Source: Chitinophaga nivalis (lineage in GTDB: Bacteria > Bacteroidota > Bacteroidia > Chitinophagales > Chitinophagaceae). Taken from it: a stretch of DNA of 64,000 nucleotides. Both the position numbers and the translations under genes were made by a program. The stretch is taken from positions 1,470,301 to 1,534,300 of the forward strand of contig NZ_JAPDNR010000001.1 of the NCBI RefSeq assembly GCF_025989125.1, in the 5' to 3' direction. Shown here piece by piece: positions 36,132-43,907 of the stretch; position 1 is the first letter of the stretch, and each line of letters starts with the position of its first letter. The notes under the pieces are model-generated. The model ran no database searches, was not told the DNA's origin, and was given only the letters and a program-made list of their open reading frames with translations.

Positions 36132-37679
36132 TCAGCCTTCTTCACCAACCCACCACCGATCAGCCGCTTGCTGAAGTGCGCTATAATCCGGATGACCGTC
36201 GGCAGCCCAGGCCACTATCCCATCCGGGCGTATCAGTACAGCACTCAGGCCCAACTGATTTTTTGCCGGGCCGGAAACATACTTTATCTGATCCGCATAT
36301 TTACCCGCCCAGGTCTGGAGAGATGCCGCTGCATTAAAATCAAGGAGCATCCCCTGGCCATCGCGTAGGAGCGTTCCAATCCGGGTACCATCTTCCAGTT
36401 CAAAATCAGGAACGCTGTGACCTGCTAAAGGATGATCATTACCCCAATCGTAATGAGTATAAACACCCCATACCCGTCCTGCAACATAGGTGGCGCCATC
36501 GCGTGTATCTATCAGGTCACGGACAATGGCATATATTGCGCGTGCTTCCGGGGTCGGTTGCATAATGGCGACCTGGGCACGTGACCAATCCAATACCTGT
36601 GCTCCAATGGGGTATCGTTCGGTATAATAACTGTCCAGCAGGTCTGTGGGAGCTTGCTCCCGGATGACAGCGGCCAGTTTCCAACCCAGGTTCATAGCAT
36701 CGCCGAGCCCCAGGTTAAGCCCCTGGCCGCCCAATGGTGCGTGAATGTGTGCCGCATCACCGGCTAACAGTATCCTTCCGTTCTGGTAGGTGGTAGCCTG
36801 CCGGGCCCGGTCTGTCCAGGTAGTGGCGATATGCAGGGCATTGATGGTGACGTCGGTGCCGGAAATACGGCGCAATACTGCTTGTACATGTTCAGCTGTG
36901 ATGGGAGCTTTGGCATGATGAAATGCGCCGCCATCAAAATCCTGCATGATCAGGTAGCCGGGCTGGGATTGCAGGTACATACCTGTTGGCGTCACATTTC
37001 GGCCTGGTTTGAGTAGCTCAGGATTTGCGATGTCTACCAGCGTGGAGTAACCGGTAAATTCTGGTTCTGTACCGGCAAACTCAAAACCGCCCGCTTTGCG
37101 AATAACACTGCGGCTGCCATCGCACCCTACGAGCCATTTGCCGGAGAAAGACTGCTCACCGGATGTAACAGTTACGCCATCGGAAGTTTGATGAAAATCC
37201 GTAACGGGGAGACCTCGTTTGATATCAACACCTAATGCTGTTGCGCGGCAGTATAGTACGGATTCCAGTTCTGCCATTTCAGACAATAAAACAGGAGCAG
37301 TCTCACTGGGTAAACGATATTTCCATTGGGAGGTATCAATATTATCCTGGTAAAATACAATACCCGCGAAATGTCCTGCCTGCTGCCGTGCTTCGGTAGG
37401 AATGTTATGCGGTTTTTTAATGCGCTTATGTATATCCAGTTCTTGTAGTAATCCACGGCGATAAAGCGTTTCAATGGTAGGGGTAGAAAGCCCCCGCATC
37501 CCGAAAGGGAGCTCTTTTAAAGGGGAGTGTGGTTGCGCGACCTTTTCCAATATCAGGACGGAGCAGTTGGCCAGCGCCAGTTCGCAGGCGAGGAACAGCC
37601 CAACAGGGCCTGCGCCGGAAATAATTACATCGTAAGTAAAAGGAGGTTGTACGGATTGATATGCAGGTGTTGTGTTCAT
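36132..37679 (-). CDS. FAD-dependent aromatic-type monooxygenase
   Basis: 515 residues from the ATG at 37679; the longer frame reaches back into the AraC gene end and is unlikely. It has the class A flavoprotein monooxygenase layout: GxGxxG at VIISGAGPVGLFLACELA, the DG motif (WLVGCDGSRSVIRKA) and the GD motif (ILLAGDAAHIHAPLGGQGLNLG). The C-terminal thioredoxin-like domain (about 400-515) matches PHBH-fold hydroxylases of the polyketide or rifampicin-monooxygenase group. It uses NAD(P)H and O2 to hydroxylate an aromatic compound; the substrate is unknown. An AraC regulator ends 40 bp upstream on the same strand and may control it. Confidence 0.9.
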   Translation of the reverse strand: MNTTPAYQSVQPPFTYDVIISGAGPVGLFLACELALANCSVLILEKVAQPHSPLKELPFGMRGLSTPTIETLYRRGLLQELDIHKRIKKPHNIPTEARQQAGHFAGIVFYQDNIDTSQWKYRLPSETAPVLLSEMAELESVLYCRATALGVDIKRGLPVTDFHQTSDGVTVTSGEQSFSGKWLVGCDGSRSVIRKAGGFEFAGTEPEFTGYSTLVDIANPELLKPGRNVTPTGMYLQSQPGYLIMQDFDGGAFHHAKAPITAEHVQAVLRRISGTDVTINALHIATTWTDRARQATTYQNGRILLAGDAAHIHAPLGGQGLNLGLGDAMNLGWKLAAVIREQAPTDLLDSYYTERYPIGAQVLDWSRAQVAIMQPTPEARAIYAIVRDLIDTRDGATYVAGRVWGVYTHYDWGNDHPLAGHSVPDFELEDGTRIGTLLRDGQGMLLDFNAAASLQTWAGKYADQIKYVSGPAKNQLGLSAVLIRPDGIVAWAADGHPDYSALQQAADRWWVGEEG

Positions 37680-37719
37680 ATAGCATGATTGAGACACAAA
37701 ATTCCTGTATGTGCGGGTG

Positions 37720-38553
37720 CTAGTCTTGTATAAATGCGACAAAATTGCTGTTCACCGCCTGCTTCGCTTTGCGGGCTTTCCGGGCGAAGGCTGCTGGTGT
37801 GGTACCGCTGTAGCGTTTGAACTCCCGGCTTAGGTGAGATTGATCTGTATAGCCCAGTTCATGTGCCAGGCCGGCCAGGTTGGAATCCGGTTGAAGCCAT
37901 AACTGGTTGCGAACCTGTTCAAAACGTATCAGGCCGGAGACGTCTTTTACGGTATAGCCGGAAGATTGTTTGAAGTTCCTTTCCAATGTACGAATGGTAG
38001 CATGGGCTGCTGCGGCCACCTCACTGACCGGCAGGGTACCATTTGCTTCCCGCATGGCAACTCCTGCTTTGAACAGCATACTGTCTACAGCAATATGAGA
38101 CCGTGCCTGCAGACAAAACTGCTTTACGAGGTCCAATGCTTCCGCTATCTTATTTGCCTGCACTAATTCGTTCAATGCGGGTTGAAGCCGGGCTATAGGA
38201 TGTTCAAATATGCGTACACTGTCTTTGCCGGATGATAGCCCCAGTAAATCGAATACCGTCCAGGGGTAACACCTGATAGCAATGATTTGCAAACGGTTTT
38301 TCGAGTTTAAAACAACCGGTTGGTTGAGCAGGCCCATGATAAATGGGGACGGTAATGGCTGCCATTTGCCCTGGTGAGCAATGTTACAGGCGCTTCCGAA
38401 GTGAAAGATTATTTCTGCATAACCATCGGGTAATACTTCAAAATCCGTTGGCTCAGTACCCAGCTCGCCGCTGTTATACCAAAAGCATTTGATAATGTCC
38501 CGTAGTGCTTCCGGGGGATCAAATTCCTGGTGTTGCATGTTAAATGGTAGCAT
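37720..38553 (-). CDS. AraC family transcriptional regulator
   Basis: 277 residues. The N-terminal ~140 residues (FWYNSGELGTEPTDFEVLPDGYAEIIFHFG) are the DUF6597-type sensor domain. The C-terminal AraC HTH (about 175-265) has two HTH motifs: VSEVAAAAHATIRTLERNFKQ and LAGLAHELGYTDQSHLSREFKRYSGTTPAAF. The monooxygenase gene follows on the same strand at 40 bp, so it is probably its target. The ligand is unknown. Confidence 0.92.
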   Translation of the reverse strand: MLPFNMQHQEFDPPEALRDIIKCFWYNSGELGTEPTDFEVLPDGYAEIIFHFGSACNIAHQGKWQPLPSPFIMGLLNQPVVLNSKNRLQIIAIRCYPWTVFDLLGLSSGKDSVRIFEHPIARLQPALNELVQANKIAEALDLVKQFCLQARSHIAVDSMLFKAGVAMREANGTLPVSEVAAAAHATIRTLERNFKQSSGYTVKDVSGLIRFEQVRNQLWLQPDSNLAGLAHELGYTDQSHLSREFKRYSGTTPAAFARKARKAKQAVNSNFVAFIQD

Positions 38554-38598
38554 ATCCGCATGGATTAGAGGTAAGTAAACGGCTGATCATCTTAGATC

Positions 38599-39039
38599 TT
38601 ACATGATCAGTGAACTCCATTTCTCGTTATTATACCATTTGTATTTTACGTTGTCAATTTTCCAGTCATCGCCTTCTTTATGCAAAACAAAAAGATATTC
38701 AGCATCGAAGTTATTAGCTGTCTTGAAATAAACTTCCGCTTTACGTTTTGATTTGAAATTTACCTGTCCTGCCGTTTCCGCTGTGATGCCGTCGTATTTT
38801 GGAGGATAGCCATAGGAAGTGGCTTTACCGCCATAAACCCTTCTTTTATCCGTGGCATATTGTTGAAAAACGGGATCGTATGCTTTTCTGTAGACGGCAA
38901 AGTAATCTATTGTGCCTGCCTGGTCGTTTTTTTGCAAAGCCATCATCTGGTTTTCCAATTCGTTCATTGCAGTAGCATACGCTTTGGCAATTTGAATTAA
39001 ATGATTTTCTACATCAGCATTATTTTCCGGAAGCTTCAT
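38599..39039 (-). CDS. NTF2-fold immunity-like protein, orphan
   Basis: 146 residues, no signal peptide. The C-terminal region (FVLHKEGDDWKIDNVKYKW, EKW...L) and the central YFKTANNFDAEYLF strand fit the NTF2-fold immunity proteins (RhsIA-like) that neutralise polymorphic toxins. No toxin or Rhs gene lies in the window, so it may be an orphan immunity gene gained for protection against a competitor. A generic SnoaL/DUF4440-like NTF2 fold is the alternative. Moderate certainty. Confidence 0.55.
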   Translation of the reverse strand: MKLPENNADVENHLIQIAKAYATAMNELENQMMALQKNDQAGTIDYFAVYRKAYDPVFQQYATDKRRVYGGKATSYGYPPKYDGITAETAGQVNFKSKRKAEVYFKTANNFDAEYLFVLHKEGDDWKIDNVKYKWYNNEKWSSLIM

Positions 39040-39153
39040 TTACTAAAAATTGTTTGTTGGTAAGAACGGGTACGAATATACCAGGCAATGGCTGTTGCCG
39101 GGCCAGGTAATCCCGGAATATGATACTATAAAGGTAAGCTACTGTGGTTACTT

Positions 39154-39735
39154 TTATTCATCATTTAGTCCCTTTCCATCCAGGATTTGCGGAATACATT
39201 TTTCAACCCGTGATGTCCGGGTTTTAGATTGTTTGGGAGCTGAGAAATAAAGATTGTAAGCTCTTTGCCGGCCTGGTGTCAGTGCTTCAAAAGCGGCTTT
39301 GAAATCAGCACTTTTATCTAATTGCTGTTGGAATTCTTCCGGAAATACCAATTCTTTTTTTGCTTTGAAATCCACTTTCAACCCGGCTTCCTCCACTTCT
39401 ACTGCTTCATAGATATAGGCTTTTATGGCAGCTGCCAGTTTCTTTATTTCAGCAAGACGGGTGAACCGGATCTGGCGTGCCGCCTGTACGTTTTCGCTTT
39501 GCTGGATAAGGATACCCTTGGGGTCCTTTAACAAAGCGCCTTTCGGGAACAGAATGGCACAATACTCTTTAAAGGCATGTATGAGTACGATGTTACTTTT
39601 ACCAAAGGTGTAACAGGGAACGCCCCATTTCAATTCTTCGGTCAGGTGGCAGTCCAGCACAATTGTCCGTAACAGTTCCTGTTCCTGTTGCCACTTTTCG
39701 GCTTTTTTAAAATAAAAATCGACGGAAGGATTCAT
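39154..39735 (-). CDS. YdeI/OmdA-like protein with DUF1801 domain
   Basis: 193 residues. The N-terminal DUF1801 domain (about 10-115; EELKWGVPCYTFGKSNIVLIHAFKEYCAILFPKGALL) is followed by the OmdA (YdeI/OmpD-associated) region (about 130-193; FPEEFQQQLDKSADFKAAFEALTPGRQRAYNLYFSAPKQSKTRTSRVEKC). YdeI-like proteins bind phosphorylated or iron-linked ligands or protect from peptides. It is the last gene of the ArsR-SRPBCC-DoxX-YdeI run, with a gap of 9 bp to doxX. Confidence 0.88.
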   Translation of the reverse strand: MNPSVDFYFKKAEKWQQEQELLRTIVLDCHLTEELKWGVPCYTFGKSNIVLIHAFKEYCAILFPKGALLKDPKGILIQQSENVQAARQIRFTRLAEIKKLAAAIKAYIYEAVEVEEAGLKVDFKAKKELVFPEEFQQQLDKSADFKAAFEALTPGRQRAYNLYFSAPKQSKTRTSRVEKCIPQILDGKGLNDE

Positions 39736-39744
39736 GCTGTTTAC

Positions 39745-40125
39745 TTATTGGTACGTGGAAATGGTTTTTCTGTCTGCCGGTCTGAAATACCAGGATAACC
39801 CAGTAAGGACAAGTAACAATAAAGAAGGAAATATGCCATTAGGATTACCTGCAGCTATATGCGAAAATATCGCACCCGACATCGCAAAGAAAAAGCCTGC
39901 ATAGGCCCATTCCTTCAGTAAAGGGAATTTAGGAATCAGTACCGCAATTACGCCCAGTAATTTCCAGATACCCAGTATGATCAGGAAATAAACAGGGTAA
40001 CCTAGTTGTGCAATCAGGTCTGTTTCCGATTTCATTTTGAGTAACTGCACGATGCCGGTAGATGCCATGCCTAATGAGAGCCAGAGTGTAGCAATCCAAT
40101 AGATGATTTTGTTTCGCTTGGTCAT
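39745..40125 (-). CDS. DoxX family membrane protein
   Basis: 126 residues with four TM segments (WIATLWLSLGMASTGIVQLL; YFLIILGIWKLLGVIAVLI; YAGFFFAMSGAIFSHIA; SLLLLVLTGLSWYF). It matches DoxX-like proteins, which are linked to redox and quinone metabolism. It lies in a tight operon between the SRPBCC gene (7 bp away) and the YdeI gene (9 bp away). Confidence 0.88.
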   Translation of the reverse strand: MTKRNKIIYWIATLWLSLGMASTGIVQLLKMKSETDLIAQLGYPVYFLIILGIWKLLGVIAVLIPKFPLLKEWAYAGFFFAMSGAIFSHIAAGNPNGIFPSLLLLVLTGLSWYFRPADRKTISTYQ

Positions 40126-40131
40126 GAGGTG

Positions 40132-40596
40132 TTATTTTAGTTTGCTTACGACGTTTTGTAATCGGTTATGTGCCATGTTCATGCCTTTTGCCATGCCTAT
40201 TTGCAGGTATTGATCCCGTTGTGCAGCAGATCTGTATATGATGTGCATCGTGAGTTTGCTGGTATCTTCGGTCAATGATTCAAATTCGAGGAACTCGAGC
40301 TGAACGCCCATGGATGTATTGGCCATTTCGAATGTGCGGGTAATTTTCTGGTTGGGAATAAACTCGTGGATCACGCCATTCAAACCAAATTTATTGCCTT
40401 TAGGATCGGTTGTTTCAAAATGGTAACTGCCGTGCTTTTCATTCTCCAGTTTCAATACTTTTGTACCCATCCATTCCTCAATGATTTCAGGAGTTATATA
40501 TGCGGTGAAAAGTAATGCCAGCGGCAAATCAAATTCCCGGGTAATGATTAATTCCTGCTTGTTGTCTGTGGCAGTGACTTTGGTTTTCAGTTCCAT
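40132..40596 (-). CDS. SRPBCC/AHSA1 domain protein
   Basis: 154 residues. The START-like fold is typical: REFDLPLALLFTAYITPEIIEEWMGTK, then GSYHFETTDPKGNKFGLNGVIHEFIPNQKI and the C-terminal helix AHNRLQNVVSKLK. Such proteins bind hydrophobic ligands; those beside ArsR genes are often annotated as AHSA1. It is 6 bp downstream of the ArsR gene, so it is co-transcribed with it. Confidence 0.9.
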   Translation of the reverse strand: MELKTKVTATDNKQELIITREFDLPLALLFTAYITPEIIEEWMGTKVLKLENEKHGSYHFETTDPKGNKFGLNGVIHEFIPNQKITRTFEMANTSMGVQLEFLEFESLTEDTSKLTMHIIYRSAAQRDQYLQIGMAKGMNMAHNRLQNVVSKLK

Positions 40597-40601
40597 GTTG
40601 G

Positions 40602-40925
40602 CTACTTTTTTGATTGATATTTTTTCATAATGCTTTCCAGTTTATTAAATCTATCATCCCACATTTTGCGGAATGGCTCAATAAAATCTGCTACTTCTTT
40701 CATTTTGGTGGCATTGATATAGTAATAGATTTCCCTGCCGTTTTGTTTTTGTTCCAGCAATTCACATTCCGTGAGTATCTGGAGATGTTTGGAAACGGTG
40801 GGTCTGGCCGTGTCGAAGTTGGAGGCTATAGCGCCTGCTGTCATGGCTTGCGAAGCCACCAGCAACAATATAGCTCTCCTTGTAGGGTCTGCTATAGCTT
40901 GGAATACGTCTCTTCTTAGATTCAT
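40602..40925 (-). CDS. ArsR-family winged-helix repressor
   Basis: 107 residues, typical for SdpR-like ArsR proteins. The HTH is ASNFDTARPTVSKHLQILTECELLEQKQNGREIYYYI. No CxC-type metal site is seen in the usual helix, so metal sensing is unlikely. It is the first gene of a four-gene operon (ArsR, SRPBCC, DoxX, YdeI) and probably represses it. Confidence 0.92.
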   Translation of the reverse strand: MNLRRDVFQAIADPTRRAILLLVASQAMTAGAIASNFDTARPTVSKHLQILTECELLEQKQNGREIYYYINATKMKEVADFIEPFRKMWDDRFNKLESIMKKYQSKK

Positions 40926-41204
40926 TATGTAGCTATTTGACTACAAATATATGCGTAGTTATTTGGCTACGCAAATTTTTTTTCTGATTTTTCAAATGAT
41001 TTCTTTTTCGGAGAACTATAAGTTGGAATGGTATCGGCCATTGATACGCCAAATTTGGAGAAGGGAAAAGGAAACTGACTACAGAAGTATTGTATAAGCA
41101 TAACACGCTACCAGCATCCGGCTCACATCCACATAAGCAGCATACAGGGCAGGTATGGAATACGACAAGGCAGGGTAATGCTATCACCAGGAAGTCAGCG
41201 TAGT

Positions 41205-41567
41205 TTAACGCTGCTGTATTATCTTTTGGCGATGATTTAATCCCCAGCTGACCAAACTTTCTGTAACCGGAAAAACACTTTTACCATAATCGGTTATCGC
41301 ATATTGCACAGTAATCGGTTTGGTATTCAACACTGTACGACAAACAAGGAGATTCAGCTCCAGATCCTGTAACTCCTTTGACAACATTTTAGCAGAGATA
41401 CCCTCAACACTCCGTTGGATTTTTTTGAATGTATTGGTTTCGTTGATATGATTATTCAGATGGCGCATGATTCTTAACTTCCATTTTCCGCCCAATACTT
41501 CCAGGCTGTCGCGAATAGCATTTAGCTCTTGTTCGCAGGTGGCTTCCTGCATCTTTTGATCTTTCAT
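41205..41567 (-). CDS. HxlR-family transcriptional regulator
   Basis: 120 residues with the HxlR signature: CEQELNAIRDSLEVLGGKWKLRIMRHL, FKKIQRSVEGISAKMLSKELQDLE, VQYAITDYGKSV. The first Cys (C10) is at the usual redox-sensing position for this family. The divergent phzF-like gene lies 117 bp away, and their shared intergenic region contains GTTAAC/GGTTACC repeats that may be its operator. Confidence 0.92.
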   Translation of the reverse strand: MKDQKMQEATCEQELNAIRDSLEVLGGKWKLRIMRHLNNHINETNTFKKIQRSVEGISAKMLSKELQDLELNLLVCRTVLNTKPITVQYAITDYGKSVFPVTESLVSWGLNHRQKIIQQR

Positions 41568-41584
41568 TTACTGATTGGTTGATA

Positions 41585-41618
41585 GTTAACAAAAGGTTAC
41601 CGGTTACCAGGAGTTAAC
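41585..41618. promoter_or_regulatory. Candidate HxlR operator between hxlR and phzF-like genes
   Basis: GTTAAC (41585-41590), GGTTACC twice in tandem (41595-41608) and GTTAAC (41613-41618) form a symmetric cluster. It lies 28 bp upstream of the phzF-like -7 box. HxlR proteins usually bind short inverted repeats in divergent promoters. Confidence 0.55.
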
Positions 41619-41645
41619 CCATAACTAAAGTAAACTATTCCGCTC

Positions 41646-41653
41646 TAATTTTG
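41646..41653 (+). promoter_or_regulatory. Candidate -7 box of the PhzF-family gene
   Basis: TAATTTTG, an exact TAnnTTTG match, 32 bp before the ATG at 41685. Confidence 0.55.
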
Positions 41654-41684
41654 AATCATTTCAAATCAATATAACAAAAAACAA

Positions 41685-42569
41685 ATGGAAAAACTGGATT
41701 ACTATGTGTTAGATGTCTTTACAGATCAGCGATATAAGGGAAATCAGCTATCGGTAGTGCGTATCGAAAACGAATTGACGATGGAACAGTATCATGATAT
41801 TTCCCGTGAATTTGGTTACTCGGAAACATCTTTCGTCCATTATTCAACAACGCAAAATGCTTTCAAAGTGAGATCATTTACACCTGCAAAGTTTGAAGTT
41901 GCTGGTGCCGGCCATAACCTGCTTGGAGCGGTTTGTCTGGCATTATTGAAAAAATGGGACATTTTCCGGGATCAGGGAGAACAGCCATGGGTAATGATTA
42001 AAGACACAAAAATACCACTAAATATTACCATGGAAAACGGATTGCCTTACGTGGCCATGAAACAAAAACCGGCGGAAATAATCGGGGAGGTACCTGCTGA
42101 TATCATTGCTGAAGCAATAGGGTTGCATATAGATGAACTTGTATTGAATGGTTGGGCAGTTAATATTGTGCAAACAGAAGTCCCGCATTTAATGATCCCC
42201 ATAAAAAATGTAGCGGCACTTCAAAAAGCTGTTTCACATAAATCTTTATTGAAAACGATATCCGAAAATTTCGGTTTTGAAGGCTGTTATTTATTTACGA
42301 CAAATGGAGCAGATGAAAAACACCCCGTAGAAACCCGGTTTTTTAATCCTGGAATGGGCATTGATGAAGATCCGGCTACAGGTACGGCTGCCGGACCATT
42401 GGCCGGATATCTTGAAATGTATGGATATATCAAAAAAGACCAGGACTATCTGATCCTGCAAGGGAAATACGTAGAACATCCCTCCTCCATTCGCGTGAAG
42501 GTAGTTGACGATGGAATTTGGGTGAGCGGGTCGGCTATCATTGTAATGGAAGGTGCGATTTATATTTAA
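41685..42569 (+). CDS. PhzF family epimerase/isomerase
   Basis: 294 residues, usual length. The diaminopimelate-epimerase-like fold is clear: YKGNQLSVVRIE, the catalytic Glu in EFGYSETSFV, FTPAKFEVAGAGHNLLGA, and the diagnostic DEDPATGTAAGPLAGYL. PhzF itself isomerises a phenazine precursor, while most members have unknown substrates; there are no other phenazine genes here. It is divergent from an HxlR regulator and likely under its control. Confidence 0.92.
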   Translation: MEKLDYYVLDVFTDQRYKGNQLSVVRIENELTMEQYHDISREFGYSETSFVHYSTTQNAFKVRSFTPAKFEVAGAGHNLLGAVCLALLKKWDIFRDQGEQPWVMIKDTKIPLNITMENGLPYVAMKQKPAEIIGEVPADIIAEAIGLHIDELVLNGWAVNIVQTEVPHLMIPIKNVAALQKAVSHKSLLKTISENFGFEGCYLFTTNGADEKHPVETRFFNPGMGIDEDPATGTAAGPLAGYLEMYGYIKKDQDYLILQGKYVEHPSSIRVKVVDDGIWVSGSAIIVMEGAIYI

Positions 42570-42621
42570 ATATGTAGGGCGCATATTATGATCGGATAGC
42601 ATCTTCTTGCTTAGCTGAGAC

Positions 42622-42722
42622 ATTGGCTGAACAACCAGGCCCCGATATTGATAATCCCCTGCCGCAGCAGATTGGAACAGGTTATCCGGGACTGGATCCT
42701 GTGCGATTGTATTCTCAGATAA
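42622..42722 (+). pseudogene. Remnant copy of the 5' end of the terpene synthase gene
   Basis: The 66 bp from 42635 to 42700 align without gaps to 53619-53684, inside the first codons of the class I terpene synthase. I count five mismatches, all in the first 27 bp; the last 39 bp are identical. The same frame reads NQAPILI...SRLEQVIRDWIL and stops at TAA 42720-42722. No start codon or further homology follows. It is a gene scar left by duplication or recombination. Confidence 0.8.
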
Positions 42723-42754
42723 CCGGTAAGGTTACTGACGGGGTTTTACGCAAC

Positions 42755-42793
42755 AAAAAGCCGCAACAGGCTTTTTTCCTGTGCGGCCTTTTT
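42755..42793. terminator. Bidirectional terminator between the remnant and the TlpA gene
   Basis: AAAAAGCCGCAACAGG (42755-42770) pairs with CCTGTGCGGCCTTTTT (42778-42793, one mismatch). A and T tracts on both sides let it end the minus-strand operon and plus-strand transcripts. Confidence 0.8.
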
Positions 42794-42816
42794 AGCTATC
42801 AACTCAACAGACATGC

Positions 42817-43884
42817 TTATTTCAGGAACGTCTCCAGTTTATTCAGCTCCTCTCCTGTCAGATTGGTAGCAATGATTTTTCCTTCCGGGTTGATGAGGAA
42901 GTTCTGAGGGATGTATTGAATCGCATATTTTTTAGCCCCTTCTGCATGTTCCGGGTCCAGGGAAGACAAATGTTTCCAGGGGAGCTTATCCGCTTTAATA
43001 GCCTTAATCCACTCCGTTCTGGAGTTATCCAGGGAAACGCCCAGCACGGTGAAGTTCCGGTCTTTATACTTGTTATAGGCAGCCAGTACGTGTGGGTTTT
43101 CCTGCCGGCAGGGGCCACACCAGCTGGCCCAGAAATCCAGCAATACATATTTACCCCGGAAGGAATGCAAAGAAACGGCTACTCCGGCGGTATCCTTTTC
43201 GGTGAAGTCTGGCGCCGTCTGACCTACCTGCAGTAGTTTAGCCTGTTCTACCAGTTTGGTAAACGCCTGTCCATCTGCGGAATTTTTTAACACCGGTGAC
43301 AAGGTATTGAACAGTTTTTCTTTCAGCGCTAACCCGGTGAGTCCGCCTACTTCATTCCGTACCAGGTTCAGACTGATGATGGAAGCAGGATGTGCTTTGA
43401 TGAATGCTTCCAGTATGGCGTCGCGGCGTAACATGACTGCTTCATAGGTATTTTGTGTTGTATCCTGCTGCTTGGCGGATACCTTGCTGAGCGCATCTTC
43501 CAGTTGCTGGTTCTCTTCGTTCAGGGTGGTACCTGTTACCACCAGCTTCCGGGTAGAATCAACATTGGCAATATTAATATTGCCTGCTTCCAGGTAAAAA
43601 CCGGTTCCGAAAGGCCGGGATGCTTTTCCCTTGGCAGGAGGAAAGGTGATATAAATAAAAGCCTTCGCCGGTTGGGCCACCGTACCCGACAATACGAACT
43701 GTCCGTTGCTGATCTTTGCAGAATCATGCACTTCCTTACTGTTAAGTCTATACGTAATATGTGCCCATGCCGGATTACCTGCCAGGCGCAGATGGCCGGT
43801 AACCTTATATGGCTGGGCCGCATAGGCGATCCCGGTAGTAAGTGTCAGTAATAATAACAACACGTTGGTTTTGATTTTTTTCAT
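42817..43884 (-). CDS. TlpA-like thiol-disulfide oxidoreductase with DUF4369 domain
   Basis: 355 residues, secreted (signal peptide ending in AYAAQ). The N-terminal part (about 25-140) is a DUF4369-like beta domain (KVTGHLRLAGNPAWAHITYRL). The C-terminal thioredoxin domain (about 215-355) has the active site FWASWCGPCRQENP (WCGPC) and the cis-Pro region AIQYIPQNFLINPEG. It should reduce or oxidise disulfides outside the cytoplasm. It is the last gene of the SusC/SusD operon, 24 bp after the PKD-like gene, a combination that recurs in Bacteroidota. Confidence 0.9.
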   Translation of the reverse strand: MKKIKTNVLLLLLTLTTGIAYAAQPYKVTGHLRLAGNPAWAHITYRLNSKEVHDSAKISNGQFVLSGTVAQPAKAFIYITFPPAKGKASRPFGTGFYLEAGNINIANVDSTRKLVVTGTTLNEENQQLEDALSKVSAKQQDTTQNTYEAVMLRRDAILEAFIKAHPASIISLNLVRNEVGGLTGLALKEKLFNTLSPVLKNSADGQAFTKLVEQAKLLQVGQTAPDFTEKDTAGVAVSLHSFRGKYVLLDFWASWCGPCRQENPHVLAAYNKYKDRNFTVLGVSLDNSRTEWIKAIKADKLPWKHLSSLDPEHAEGAKKYAIQYIPQNFLINPEGKIIATNLTGEELNKLETFLK

Positions 43885-43907
43885 TTGTAGGATGTTTATG
43901 TGAATAA

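Noticed and set aside
40933..41187. 84-codon minus-strand frame between the ArsR and HxlR genes
   Set aside because: No recognisable domain and a composition unlike its neighbours; most likely intergenic.
42623..42907. 94-codon plus-strand frame after the PhzF-family gene
   Set aside because: It reads the terpene synthase remnant in a different frame from the real gene and then crosses a terminator.
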